The notes beneath the pieces are model-generated. The model was not told where the DNA came from, did not search any database, and was given only the letters and a program-made list of their open reading frames with translations. The translations under genes and the position numbers were made by a program. Positions 36,787 through 45,231 of a stretch of DNA of 64,000 nucleotides are shown here, in pieces. Numbering within the stretch: the first letter of the stretch is position 1; every line of letters starts with the position of its first letter. Origin of the DNA: Alphaproteobacteria bacterium (GTDB taxonomy: Bacteria; Pseudomonadota; Alphaproteobacteria; Micavibrionales; Micavibrionaceae); NCBI GenBank assembly GCA_028289285.1, contig JANQRF010000003.1, forward strand, positions 105,020 to 169,019, in the 5' to 3' direction.

Positions 36787-39700
36787 CCACCATACAGATT
36801 TCGCAGGCGTTGTTCTGCGATGATCAGCATCGGCAGGTCAACGGAGGCGGCGGCGCGCATATCATTAAAGAGCGGCTCAATGGCCTGGGCCTGCGTGCCG
36901 TGGGTTTCCAGCCAGTTCCGGAAGAGGTTTTTCGCATCCGTCTTGGTGTCTTTCATATCTTTAAGCACCCGCACGGTCAGGCCGGCCTGTGAACCGTAGA
37001 GTTGGTCGATGACACCATCTAAAGCTTCATCAGCATAACGGTTATCGACGGGAAGATAGCGGGCCTGCTGGCGCAGCCAGTCGAGATGGAAATGCGCGCC
37101 CAGTTCAAAGTAAACCCGTGCGGGCAGGTCGAGATCGGTTTTCATTTGCTGCGCAATGCGGATGATATCGCACGAAGAGGCCAGCATCGGCATCAGGGCC
37201 AGATCGCGGGACAGTTTTTCCGGCAAGCCGTCCTGCATCCCGCGCTGGGTGGCGTGCTCCATCGTTTCATAAAGGTCCGGCGTGGCGACGGAAGAAAGCT
37301 TTTTCTTGAGATCTTTAATGCCGCCTTCATAGGCTGCGATGTCTTTGTTGATGTCGAGGTCACGGCCAAGACGTGTCAGGAACCAGGTGACAGCACGTTC
37401 GGTCATGCGGGCAATATCCAGGAAGGCGCGGAGCTGGACTTGTGCAGGCACTTTATTATCCAGCGCTTCGATTGCATTCCACATGCTGCGCAAATCAAAC
37501 GCTTCACGCACGATAATATAAGCTTTGGCGACTTCTTCGGCGGTGGTGCCGATTTTATCTACACGTTCCATGAGGAAGGTCATACCCATCCGGTTGGTCA
37601 TGGAATTGGCGAGCGTGGTACAAATGATCTCGCGTTTCAGCATATGGCCGAGCGCCTGTTTCTCATAGTCCTTGGCCAGCTTTTTCGGGAAATATTTGAG
37701 CAGCCGCCCTTCCATGGCTTTGCTGTCGGGAATATCGCTTTCGAGCAAAAGCCCGGTGATGTGAATTTTGGCATAAGCCTGCAGGACCGCAAGCTCAGGC
37801 CGCGTTAAGCCTTTGCCGGCGCGCTGGCGGGCATCGATCAATTCATCATCGGGCAGGCCTTCAAGCTGGCGGTTGAGAGAGGCATGACGTTCCAGTTCAA
37901 CCATCAGCTGGCGATGCGCGCCGATTTGTTCGGGCGCTTTAAGCTCCATCATGCTGATGCCCTGTGCCTGTTGGTAATTATTGCGCAGGACAAGCGCAGC
38001 CACTTCATCGGTCAGCGAGGCCAGAAGCTTGTCACGCTTTGGAATATCCATTTTGTACTTGGCCATGCGCATCACATCACCCATGAGAATTTTGATATTC
38101 ACTTCATGGTCGGAGGAATCGACGCCGCCGGAATTATCAATGTAATCGGCATTGACGCGTCCGCCGCTTTCGGCAAATTCAATCCGGCCAAGCTGCGTGA
38201 CGCCGAGATTAGCGCCTTCACCGACAACTTTTGCGCGCAGTTCAGGGGCGTCAATACGGATCGCATCATTGGCTTTATCGCCTGCCTGTGCATGTGTTTC
38301 CTTCGTTGATTTGATGTAGGTGCCGATCCCGCCAAACCAGAGAAGGTCCGTGCGGGAAGTGAGCATTGCGCGCATCAGTTCATTTGGCGTGACACGTTCG
38401 CGCGGAATATCAAAAGCCTTTTGAATTTCAGGCGTAAGCTGCAAGCTTTTATCGCTACGTGAGAAAATCCGCCCGCCTTTGGAAAGCAGTTTCGTATTAT
38501 AGGCATCCCAGCCTTTGACCGCATCAAACAGACGCTTGCGCTCTTTATATGTAGCCGCCGTGTCTGGGTCCGGGTCGCAGAAAATATGCAGGTGGTTAAA
38601 CGCACCGATCAGGCGAATATGTTCGGAGAGCAACATGCCGTTGCCGAACACATCACCGCCCATATCTCCGACGCCAACAACGTCAAAGGGTTGTGTTTGT
38701 GTATCGTGATTCAGTTCGCGGAAATGTCGTTTGACGGATTCCCATGCGCCGCGCGCGGTAATACCCATTTTCTTATGGTCATACCCTGCAGAGCCGCCCG
38801 AAGCGAAGGCATCGCCCATCCAGAATCCGTATTCTTCGGACAGGCCGTTTGCGATATCGGAAAAAGTGGCTGTGCCTTTATCGGCAGCGACAACAAGATA
38901 CGGATCGTCTCCATCCCGGCGCACAACATATTTAGGGGGCAAGATCGTTTCGCCCATCCGGTTATCGGTAATATCCAAAAGGCCGCGCAGGAAGGTTTTG
39001 TAGCACTCTATGCCTTCGGCAAGGAATGCATCACGTCCGCCTTCTCTGGGTGGCTTTTTCACAACAAACCCGCCCTTGGCGCCCATTGGCACGATGACAG
39101 CGTTTTTCACCTGCTGCGCTTTCATCAGGCCGAGAATTTCGGTGCGGAAATCTTCATGGCGGTCAGACCAGCGAAGCCCGCCGCGGGCAATTTTGTCGCC
39201 GCGCAAATGCACGCCTTCGACGCGCGGGGAATAGACAAAAATCTCGCGGTAAGGACGCGGCTCGGGCAGGTCATCAATGCGCGGGCTTTCCAGTTTGAGG
39301 GAGATATAAGGTTTCGGATTGTCGTCTTCATCAGCCTGGTAGAAATTTGTCCGCAAAGTCCGGTCGATGAGCGTGAGCAGGCTGCGCAAAATACGATCCT
39401 GATCAAGCGAGTCAACTTGTTCGAGCTGATAATCGATTTCGACATTACAGCCTGCCGCCATGATATTGTTCTGCCCGCTATGGGCCGGGTTATGCAGGCT
39501 ATCGAACAGGCGGATCAATGATCCTGAAATGGCCGGGTTGGAGGTGAGCGCGCCTTCAATGTAAGGGCGTGAGAACGGGTAGCGCATCTGGCGCATATAA
39601 CGGACATAGGTGCGTAGAATACTGACATCGCGCCAGCCCATTTGGGCGCACAGGACAAGCTTGTTGAGCCCGTCATTTTCCATCTCCCCGCCCCAGATAC

Positions 39701-41591
39701 GTAAAAGCGCTTCTTCAAAAATCTCTTTCACATCGGCAAGGCTTTTCAGGCTGCCATTATCTTTGAGCTCCATCAGAAAATCATGAATCCAGATTTTGTA
39801 CTGCGCATCCGCAGGCTGAATTTCAAAAGGCAGTTCAGAGAGAACACGCAGGCCCATATTTTCAAGAACCGGCAGAACATCCGATAATGTAATCGGCACG
39901 CGGCCCGAAAAGATTTTTAAGCGAATGCGTCCTTCTGTGCAGTCTGACGGACGGTAAACATCAACAGCAATCTCTTCTGTTTGTGCAATACTTTCAATTT
40001 TGCGAATGTCATAGACGGCTTGGCGCGGGGTGTAGGTTTCATGATAGGAAACCGGGAAGCTCCGCCCATATTTATGCGTGAGGGAGGTGACTTCCTCTTC
40101 ATCTTCCAGCGCATCGGCAAGAGCGTAGCGAAGGCGTTCCGACCAGATACGTCCGGCTTCTTCGAGCTTTTGTTCGATTTTGCGGACATTATATTTCGGG
40201 ACGCTTTCAAGATGGTTGATATCAATCCAGTAAATGACACGTGCCAAGGGCGAGTCATCTTGTGTGACCTGATAGCTGGAGCAGTGCCCGCCCATTTCCT
40301 GTTCAAGAATTTGCTGAATTTTTAACCGCAGACGCGTTTCATAGCGGTCACGCGGGACATAGACCAGACAGGAGATATAACGTTCAAACGGATCTTTGCG
40401 TGTATAAAGCGCAATGCGTGGACGTTCCTGCAGGCGCAAAATGCTGACAGCATGATTATAGAGGCTTTTTTCATCAATCTGCAGCACTTCATCGCGCGGA
40501 TATTTTTCAAGAATATGCCTCAGCGCTTTGCGGTCATGTCCGCCTGCTACAAAATCAGAGCGCTGCATGACATTATGCACTTTGAGGCGTAAGTATGGGA
40601 TATCACCAACGCTGCGTGAATAGGTTACGGATGTGAACAGGCCGATAAAAAGCATCTCACCAGTGACCTTGCCGGTTTTATCGAATGTTTTAACGGCAAT
40701 CGCATCCAGCGGTACACGCCGGTGCACGGTGGAGCGCTTATTAACTTTTGCAATGGTGAGGGCGGATTGACTATGCCGCAATTTTTGCAGCGGTTGGGAG
40801 AGTGCTTTGCGGGCTTCATTAATGTAAACAGGCTTTACATCATCATGCAGCAACCCCATGGACGAGTCTTCGAGTGTCTCGCTAACAACTTTATCTTTTT
40901 GCTTTTTAAATTTGTACTGGCGGAAGCCGAGCAACGTGAAATTATTATCGTGCAGATATTCTAAAAAGGCCTGATATTCTTCGATCAGGTGATCGTCGTA
41001 GCTCCGCGGGGCGTTGCTAAGCTCTTTTTGGGCCTCGCGCAGCTTTTTGCGCATCTGTATCCAGTCGCGGGTGGCGTAATCAACATCTTCTAAGATGCGT
41101 GCAAGCCCCATGACCATTTCTTCGCATTGTGCACCTGTAAGCGCATCCTGCAGATGGATATGCAGATGGGATTGCGCCCGCATTTCATCTTCGGGCCGGG
41201 TGGAAATCTTCGGATTTTTTTGCGGGCCGTCTAAATACAGGATCGGATGCACCAGCATTTTGACGGTTTGTTTTTGCCGGACAATTTCTGCAACAACAGA
41301 ATCAATGAGAAATGCCATATCGTCGCTGACAATATCGATGATCGTTGCGCCGATAGACCATCCATCCTGATCAAGAGTTGGTGTTCTGACTTCAATGTGG
41401 GTATCGCCGTTCCGGCGTTTTGAGGACAGTTTATGATGTGTTTGCGCAGCATGCGCCATAGTGATTGGATCAAGTTGTTCCAAATCTTCTTCAGGCACGG
41501 TTTCATAGAATAGAGGTAGAAATTTTTTAAGCGCGGCAGGGGAAGATTTTGGAAGGGCTTTCTGCGCGCTGGAAATAAAATGATGTGTCAT
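36783..41591 (-). CDS. NAD-specific glutamate dehydrogenase, large (GDH-180 type)
   Basis: The 1602-residue protein matches the large bacterial NAD-GDH family in length and order: an N-terminal regulatory part with ACT-like regions, then a central catalytic GDH domain (KPYISLKLESPRI, RGDKIARGGLRWSDRHEDFR, PMGAKGGFVVKKPP with the likely catalytic Lys, YDHKKMGITARGAW, VVGVGDMGGDVFGNGM nucleotide-binding region, NPD-type DCNSG-like IDNSGGVDSSDHEVN) and a long C-terminal helical domain. It degrades glutamate to 2-oxoglutarate and ammonia. Long ORFs on the other strand are shadows. Confidence 0.95.
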   Translation of the reverse strand: MTHHFISSAQKALPKSSPAALKKFLPLFYETVPEEDLEQLDPITMAHAAQTHHKLSSKRRNGDTHIEVRTPTLDQDGWSIGATIIDIVSDDMAFLIDSVVAEIVRQKQTVKMLVHPILYLDGPQKNPKISTRPEDEMRAQSHLHIHLQDALTGAQCEEMVMGLARILEDVDYATRDWIQMRKKLREAQKELSNAPRSYDDHLIEEYQAFLEYLHDNNFTLLGFRQYKFKKQKDKVVSETLEDSSMGLLHDDVKPVYINEARKALSQPLQKLRHSQSALTIAKVNKRSTVHRRVPLDAIAVKTFDKTGKVTGEMLFIGLFTSVTYSRSVGDIPYLRLKVHNVMQRSDFVAGGHDRKALRHILEKYPRDEVLQIDEKSLYNHAVSILRLQERPRIALYTRKDPFERYISCLVYVPRDRYETRLRLKIQQILEQEMGGHCSSYQVTQDDSPLARVIYWIDINHLESVPKYNVRKIEQKLEEAGRIWSERLRYALADALEDEEEVTSLTHKYGRSFPVSYHETYTPRQAVYDIRKIESIAQTEEIAVDVYRPSDCTEGRIRLKIFSGRVPITLSDVLPVLENMGLRVLSELPFEIQPADAQYKIWIHDFLMELKDNGSLKSLADVKEIFEEALLRIWGGEMENDGLNKLVLCAQMGWRDVSILRTYVRYMRQMRYPFSRPYIEGALTSNPAISGSLIRLFDSLHNPAHSGQNNIMAAGCNVEIDYQLEQVDSLDQDRILRSLLTLIDRTLRTNFYQADEDDNPKPYISLKLESPRIDDLPEPRPYREIFVYSPRVEGVHLRGDKIARGGLRWSDRHEDFRTEILGLMKAQQVKNAVIVPMGAKGGFVVKKPPREGGRDAFLAEGIECYKTFLRGLLDITDNRMGETILPPKYVVRRDGDDPYLVVAADKGTATFSDIANGLSEEYGFWMGDAFASGGSAGYDHKKMGITARGAWESVKRHFRELNHDTQTQPFDVVGVGDMGGDVFGNGMLLSEHIRLIGAFNHLHIFCDPDPDTAATYKERKRLFDAVKGWDAYNTKLLSKGGRIFSRSDKSLQLTPEIQKAFDIPRERVTPNELMRAMLTSRTDLLWFGGIGTYIKSTKETHAQAGDKANDAIRIDAPELRAKVVGEGANLGVTQLGRIEFAESGGRVNADYIDNSGGVDSSDHEVNIKILMGDVMRMAKYKMDIPKRDKLLASLTDEVAALVLRNNYQQAQGISMMELKAPEQIGAHRQLMVELERHASLNRQLEGLPDDELIDARQRAGKGLTRPELAVLQAYAKIHITGLLLESDIPDSKAMEGRLLKYFPKKLAKDYEKQALGHMLKREIICTTLANSMTNRMGMTFLMERVDKIGTTAEEVAKAYIIVREAFDLRSMWNAIEALDNKVPAQVQLRAFLDIARMTERAVTWFLTRLGRDLDINKDIAAYEGGIKDLKKKLSSVATPDLYETMEHATQRGMQDGLPEKLSRDLALMPMLASSCDIIRIAQQMKTDLDLPARVYFELGAHFHLDWLRQQARYLPVDNRYADEALDGVIDQLYGSQAGLTVRVLKDMKDTKTDAKNLFRNWLETHGTQAQAIEPLFNDMRAAASVDLPMLIIAEQRLRNLYGG

Positions 41592-41651
41592 GAAAGTTTT
41601 TTAGATCGGTGTGAATTTCTACAGCTCTAAAGAGTATGCTGAAATACGCGC

Positions 41652-41692
41652 GCGAACAAGAGGGGAGAAAATGAATTCTCCCTCCTGTTCGT
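41652..41692. repeat. Long hairpin between gdh and the AMIN lipoprotein gene
   Basis: A stem of about 15 bp (gcgaacaagaggggaga with tctccctcctgttcg, one bulge and one mismatch) has a loop of about 8 bases. It lies in the 133-base gap past the lipoprotein gene stop on the minus strand. There is no T tract, so it is not a standard terminator. Confidence 0.6.
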
Positions 41693-41724
41693 ACGCAAAG
41701 CGAATACTTATGTCCTCACACTTT

Positions 41725-42765
41725 TTATTGCGTTGCAGCGCTCTTTTCTGCCGCCAGATCAATAACGATCCGTTGGCCTGTACCGTCTTTGCCCTTCAAT
41801 GTCGATTTCGACAGGATTGAAGCGCCGGATTTGAGTTGAACGATGAGCAACGTTGGCCCGTCTCCCGTGCGTTCTGCAACATGAGAGACCAGCAATTTCG
41901 AACGCGGGTAGCGCGTGCTGGCAGGCGCACGCCATGTTGCATTCGCAAGCTCGACAAGCAGAAGATTCTCCGAGTTGTCGAGATCAGCTGTAAAGGATGT
42001 CTTGCCCGAGACATCCAGTACGATCCGGGTTTTATCCGGATGTTCCCCGACCCGCATATCCAGGACCGCAACTTCGCCGGGCGCGAGGGCCGGGCTTGGT
42101 GCTTGCGGTTGAGCGGGTTCAGGTGGCGGGGTGCCCTGCGCCGTGATCGGCACAGGTGCGGCGGATGCCTGCGGGCCTTCTTGTGCGGGCGGCACATAGG
42201 CGGCATCCGGGTCTTCCATCACCGCGCCCGGATCTGCCAGAGCTACGGGGGCAGATGGCGGGGCGGTTGAGGAAACAGGGGCGGCAGAGACCGGGGCCGC
42301 TGGGACAGGGGCAGGCGGCGGCGGTTCACTGCTTAAAAGCATTTCAAGCTGTTCGATAAGGTTTTGAATATCGGCTTCAATGGCAATCAACCGGATAATC
42401 GACGGGGCCATCGTATCCATATCATTACGGATTTCCTGAACGGCGTTTTCAAGCCGGTCGAGACGGTCATCCGGGTCCGAAAGCTCATCGGTGAAGAGCT
42501 GATTAGCATTGACCCCTTTGAGGGGCTGGAGTGCCGGAAGCCCGTCAGGTGTACGGGGCGCGCCTGTGGTGCCGAGCGGGGCAGGACGGTCGGCAGAACC
42601 GGGCGGGGCCTGAAGGGCGGGCAGACTTTCGGAAACGGTGGGGGCAGCAGATGGGGCAGGGGCTTTCGGCGCATCGTCATCAGACCCGAACAGGCCGGAC
42701 TGGCCGCAGGCTGTAAGCGTCAAAAGACAGAGAACGCATAACGTTCCCATAATATTTTTCTTCAT
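41725..42765 (-). CDS. AMIN-domain lipoprotein beside the fimbrial locus
   Basis: The 346-residue protein is read from ATG 42765 (aaggg upstream; an earlier ATG at 42816 would break the signal peptide). Lipobox LTAC puts the lipidated Cys near residue 20. Pro/Ala-rich low complexity follows, then a coiled-coil segment (DRLDRLENAVQEIRNDMDTM near 95-115), more Pro/Ala, and a C-terminal AMIN domain (about 245-345: VAVLDMRVGEHPDKTRIVLD, FTADLDNSENLLLVELANA). AMIN domains bind peptidoglycan and direct proteins to division sites or pilus/secretin complexes. It follows the chaperone gene on the same strand but after a terminator. Confidence 0.82.
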   Translation of the reverse strand: MKKNIMGTLCVLCLLTLTACGQSGLFGSDDDAPKAPAPSAAPTVSESLPALQAPPGSADRPAPLGTTGAPRTPDGLPALQPLKGVNANQLFTDELSDPDDRLDRLENAVQEIRNDMDTMAPSIIRLIAIEADIQNLIEQLEMLLSSEPPPPAPVPAAPVSAAPVSSTAPPSAPVALADPGAVMEDPDAAYVPPAQEGPQASAAPVPITAQGTPPPEPAQPQAPSPALAPGEVAVLDMRVGEHPDKTRIVLDVSGKTSFTADLDNSENLLLVELANATWRAPASTRYPRSKLLVSHVAERTGDGPTLLIVQLKSGASILSKSTLKGKDGTGQRIVIDLAAEKSAATQ

Positions 42766-42854
42766 ATGCCAACCCTTATCGCGGAAACGCGATTTGGGTG
42801 TCCAAGAACTGGACATGTAGGAATAATCCTGCCAATTGTGAGCTCTGACAGTTT

Positions 42855-42892
42855 AAAAAACTGCCCCGTTCGTTAAGGATACGGGGCGGTTT
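42855..42892 (-). terminator. Terminator after the fimbrial chaperone gene
   Basis: An 11-bp stem with one G-T pair (aactgccccgt with acggggcggtt, 11-base loop) is followed by a run of T on the minus strand. It separates the chaperone unit from the AMIN lipoprotein gene. Confidence 0.75.
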
Positions 42893-42940
42893 TAGACTTG
42901 GCAATATCTGTTTTACAAGAGTGTGAATTTTTTCAACATG

Positions 42941-42971
42941 TTATCCCCTGTTTATCCGGCTCTTATCCACA
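42941..42971 (+). promoter_or_regulatory. Three helically phased TTATCC motifs, the last a perfect DnaA box
   Basis: TTATCC occurs at 42941, 42952 and 42963, exactly 11 bases apart. The third continues as TTATCCACA, the DnaA box consensus. They precede, on the plus strand, the chaperone stop codon. Confidence 0.5.
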
Positions 42972-42974
42972 GAA

Positions 42975-43844
42975 TCACTGGCCTACAGGGATTGTTGTTT
43001 CGGAAAAAATAACCCCGCGCTGAGGCCCTTCCCCGACATAAGAAACGGTCAAATTCCCGCTTGGAATCGATTTTTCAGTCAATCTGATTCGGACGATTCG
43101 TTTATCAATTTCCGGAAAAATACTCACATTGTTGAGCAGGCCAACCCGTTTATTTGGTTTATCTGACTGATCCCATGTCACAATCATACGTCCAAGCGTG
43201 CTGTGTTTACCTGTCCGGTTCAGAGTGACTTCAAGCCTCGGGTCTCCATCATCCCTGTTTGCCTGCTGCGCAGTCAGAAAACGCGGACTAGACATGGTGA
43301 TTTGTGCATCATAGTCCCCCTGGCGGACGATCACCGGAATAGAAAATCCAAGTGTGACAATCATGGAAAGACTCATACCTTCTTCCTGCGCCCCAAGAGA
43401 CGGGTCCGTACCTTCGCCCGGCAATTTTTGAAAAATCATATGGGCCCGGTATTCTCCATCCGGCAAATCCGCCGGACGGCGTAGAGACAGCCGGACTTTC
43501 TGGCGGCCGGAGGGCGGTATCGTCACCTGACGCGGGGAAAAGACAATGTAATCCGCCGGGTTATGTTCCGGGTTTAGCGGGCTTTCCATTCTGTCATATT
43601 GACCGTCCTCTTTTTGACGGTTGTAAACCCAGCCAACACGGTATGTGTTTTCTTCGCCAGAGAGATTGAGCAACATAATATCTGCCGATCTTGTCCGGCC
43701 TTCAAACACAACCCGCAGCGGGCTGACGGTGATAGAAGCTTCTGCCTGTTTGGGCGTTATCACGTAAAAAGAGCCTGCAAGAAGCGCAAAGCCAAGTGTA
43801 AAAAACAAAATGCTCGTCCAAAAGATTCTCATATGTTTTTTCAT
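42975..43844 (-). CDS. PapD-like fimbrial chaperone
   Basis: The 289-residue protein is read from ATG 43844 (ggag eight bases upstream; a GTG 10 codons earlier is the alternative). It has an N-terminal signal/anchor (about 5-35), then an immunoglobulin-like chaperone: ITVSPLRVVFEGRTRSADIML, YIVFSPRQVTIPPSGRQKVRL (the signature region of PapD chaperones), and YRAHMIFQKLP. The second domain is less conserved. It would hold pilin subunits in the periplasm. It follows the second pilin-like gene by 16 bases. Confidence 0.85.
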   Translation of the reverse strand: MKKHMRIFWTSILFFTLGFALLAGSFYVITPKQAEASITVSPLRVVFEGRTRSADIMLLNLSGEENTYRVGWVYNRQKEDGQYDRMESPLNPEHNPADYIVFSPRQVTIPPSGRQKVRLSLRRPADLPDGEYRAHMIFQKLPGEGTDPSLGAQEEGMSLSMIVTLGFSIPVIVRQGDYDAQITMSSPRFLTAQQANRDDGDPRLEVTLNRTGKHSTLGRMIVTWDQSDKPNKRVGLLNNVSIFPEIDKRIVRIRLTEKSIPSGNLTVSYVGEGPQRGVIFSETTIPVGQ

Positions 43845-43860
43845 ATTATTCTCCAAAAGG

Positions 43861-44331
43861 TTAGTAATCGACACTTATAGGTAAAAAACCGCTATACACA
43901 TCCCCTGCATAACTCATGCCGTTTCCGGATGTTTTCAATGTTGCGCCAATTGTAATATCAATGCTGCTGCCTTCCGGTGCATAGGTAACCACAGTCTCAA
44001 TATTATCAAGCGTAAAGTAATTATCTGAATTCCCGGCTTCAAGTCTTGTTTCAGCGACACGCACAGAAATTTCAGAAAATTCAGGCAGCGAATCCAGTTT
44101 AAACCTGGCCGGCTGCGGCTTTTGATCTTCATTCATCAGAAAAATATGTTCTGATGTGACAGCATTCCCACTTATATCAACAGTATATTCATGGACCGAG
44201 TCATTATTGACGATAATGATATCGCCAAAAAAGAAAGGTTGAAGCTCTATCAAATTTGCGTGCGCCGTTAAAGGCCATACAAGCACGGCAAGGCCAAGCA
44301 CTTTTAATAAAGTTAATCTTTTACAGGACAT
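43861..44331 (-). CDS. Second DUF4402-like pilin subunit
   Basis: The 156-residue protein has a signal peptide (LTAHA|NLI) and a beta-rich domain with DSVHEYTVDISGNAVTSEHI and a C-terminal AGDVYSGFLPISVDY. This tail matches the final strand of the major pilin (YQGTYDLTASY), as in chaperone-usher pilins. It lacks the Cys of the major pilin. It may be a minor or tip subunit. aaggatgtc is a good ribosome-binding site. It is 16 bases from the chaperone gene and is separated from the major pilin by a terminator. Confidence 0.72.
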   Translation of the reverse strand: MSCKRLTLLKVLGLAVLVWPLTAHANLIELQPFFFGDIIIVNNDSVHEYTVDISGNAVTSEHIFLMNEDQKPQPARFKLDSLPEFSEISVRVAETRLEAGNSDNYFTLDNIETVVTYAPEGSSIDITIGATLKTSGNGMSYAGDVYSGFLPISVDY

Positions 44332-44377
44332 GACATCCTTATCTCAACGCATAAAAACGGCAAAAACAAGGGTAAAT

Positions 44378-44405
44378 AAAAAACCCGCCAAAAGGCGGGT
44401 TTTTT
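44378..44405 (-). terminator. Terminator between major pilin and accessory genes
   Basis: A stem of about 12 bp (aaaaaacccgcc with ggcgggtttttt, 4-base loop) lies 19 bases past the major pilin stop. It is followed by T residues on the minus strand. Its location fits partial termination, giving more pilin than chaperone. Confidence 0.85.
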
Positions 44406-44423
44406 GAAAATTCAGATAAACTC

Positions 44424-44993
44424 TTAGTAAGAGGCTGTCAGGTCATATGTTCCCTGATACGCACCATCCTCATATTGCTGAGCACAGTTTGCAAGGGTTG
44501 TGAGCTGAGCGCCTACGTTGATTGTCAGCGCGCCGTTTGCATCTGTTGACTGACCGGCACCTTGGTCATCGTTCAGAGCAGTTGTTGTAATGAGTGGGTT
44601 ACCACCAGTACAAGCCGCACATGTCATGTTTGTGATGTTCGCACGCGTTACGGTAATTGCCGTTGTCGGTGCAGCACCTGTAATGTCAAACACACCTTGT
44701 GTTCTGTTCACGTTGCTGATGTCAATCACCTGCGCGGTGTTTGCTGCAGCACCCACAGAAACCACGCCAGCTGTGCTGATGGTTGTTGTGGAGGTGTTGT
44801 TACCAGCATCACAGAAAACAGCAAGCGTACCAAAGTTAATCGCGTTTGTTTCAGCGAGGTTGAACGCATTCTGTACTGTAAGGTTGATTGTGGCCCCAGT
44901 GACCGTTTGTGCTTGGGCATTAGCATCTGACGCCAACAAAGCGCTGGCTGCACAGGCTCCTAATGCCGCGAATACGAATTTATTATAAGACAT
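44424..44993 (-). CDS. DUF4402-type major pilin subunit
   Basis: The 189-residue protein is read from ATG 44993 (aaggag upstream; an ATG 11 codons earlier would disrupt the signal peptide). The signal peptide ends near 26 (ASDANA|QAQ). The mature part has TINLTVQNAFNLAETNAINFGTL, a Thr/Asn/Ala-rich, beta-rich composition, four Cys (FCD, TCAAC and NCA) and a C-terminal strand QGTYDLTASY. These are DUF4402 features. It is divergent from the usher gene and upstream of the terminator, so it is probably the abundant subunit. Confidence 0.82.
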   Translation of the reverse strand: MSYNKFVFAALGACAASALLASDANAQAQTVTGATINLTVQNAFNLAETNAINFGTLAVFCDAGNNTSTTTISTAGVVSVGAAANTAQVIDISNVNRTQGVFDITGAAPTTAITVTRANITNMTCAACTGGNPLITTTALNDDQGAGQSTDANGALTINVGAQLTTLANCAQQYEDGAYQGTYDLTASY

Positions 44994-45231
44994 TGTCGAA
45001 GACTCCTTCTCTTTGTTAGACGACATTTCTTGAACTCCCAGATCCCAATACTTGGTTCACCGAAAATTCATTCCTAAACGCATACTATTAATATCACACA
45101 AAAACTGTTAAAGCATTATTAACTTCACGAAAAAAAAGTAAAATACACGATTTTTACGTGGTTATGTAATAAAGCAATACTTTTATGTGGATAAGATTGT
45201 GAATAAGTGCAAAAACCATTAAGATTCTTTA
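44994..45231. promoter_or_regulatory. Divergent regulatory region of the fimbrial locus
   Basis: The 238-base A/T-rich gap separates the pilin start (minus) from the usher start (plus) and must hold both promoters. It contains a perfect DnaA box (TGTGGATAA at 45186-45194) and an imperfect palindrome GTAAAATACACGATTTTTAC in 45138-45160. No clear -35/-10 pair is certain. Confidence 0.5.

Noticed and set aside
37086..37808. 240-residue open frame on the plus strand inside gdh
   Set aside because: Antisense shadow of the C-terminal GDH domain, without independent support.
38586..39521. 311-residue open frame on the plus strand inside gdh
   Set aside because: It is the reverse complement of the well-conserved GDH catalytic domain. 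It lacks a ribosome-binding site and resembles no protein.
42941..42971. Chromosomal replication origin
   Set aside because: Only one perfect DnaA box occurs here, with no AT-rich unwinding element or dnaA/hemE/gidA context.
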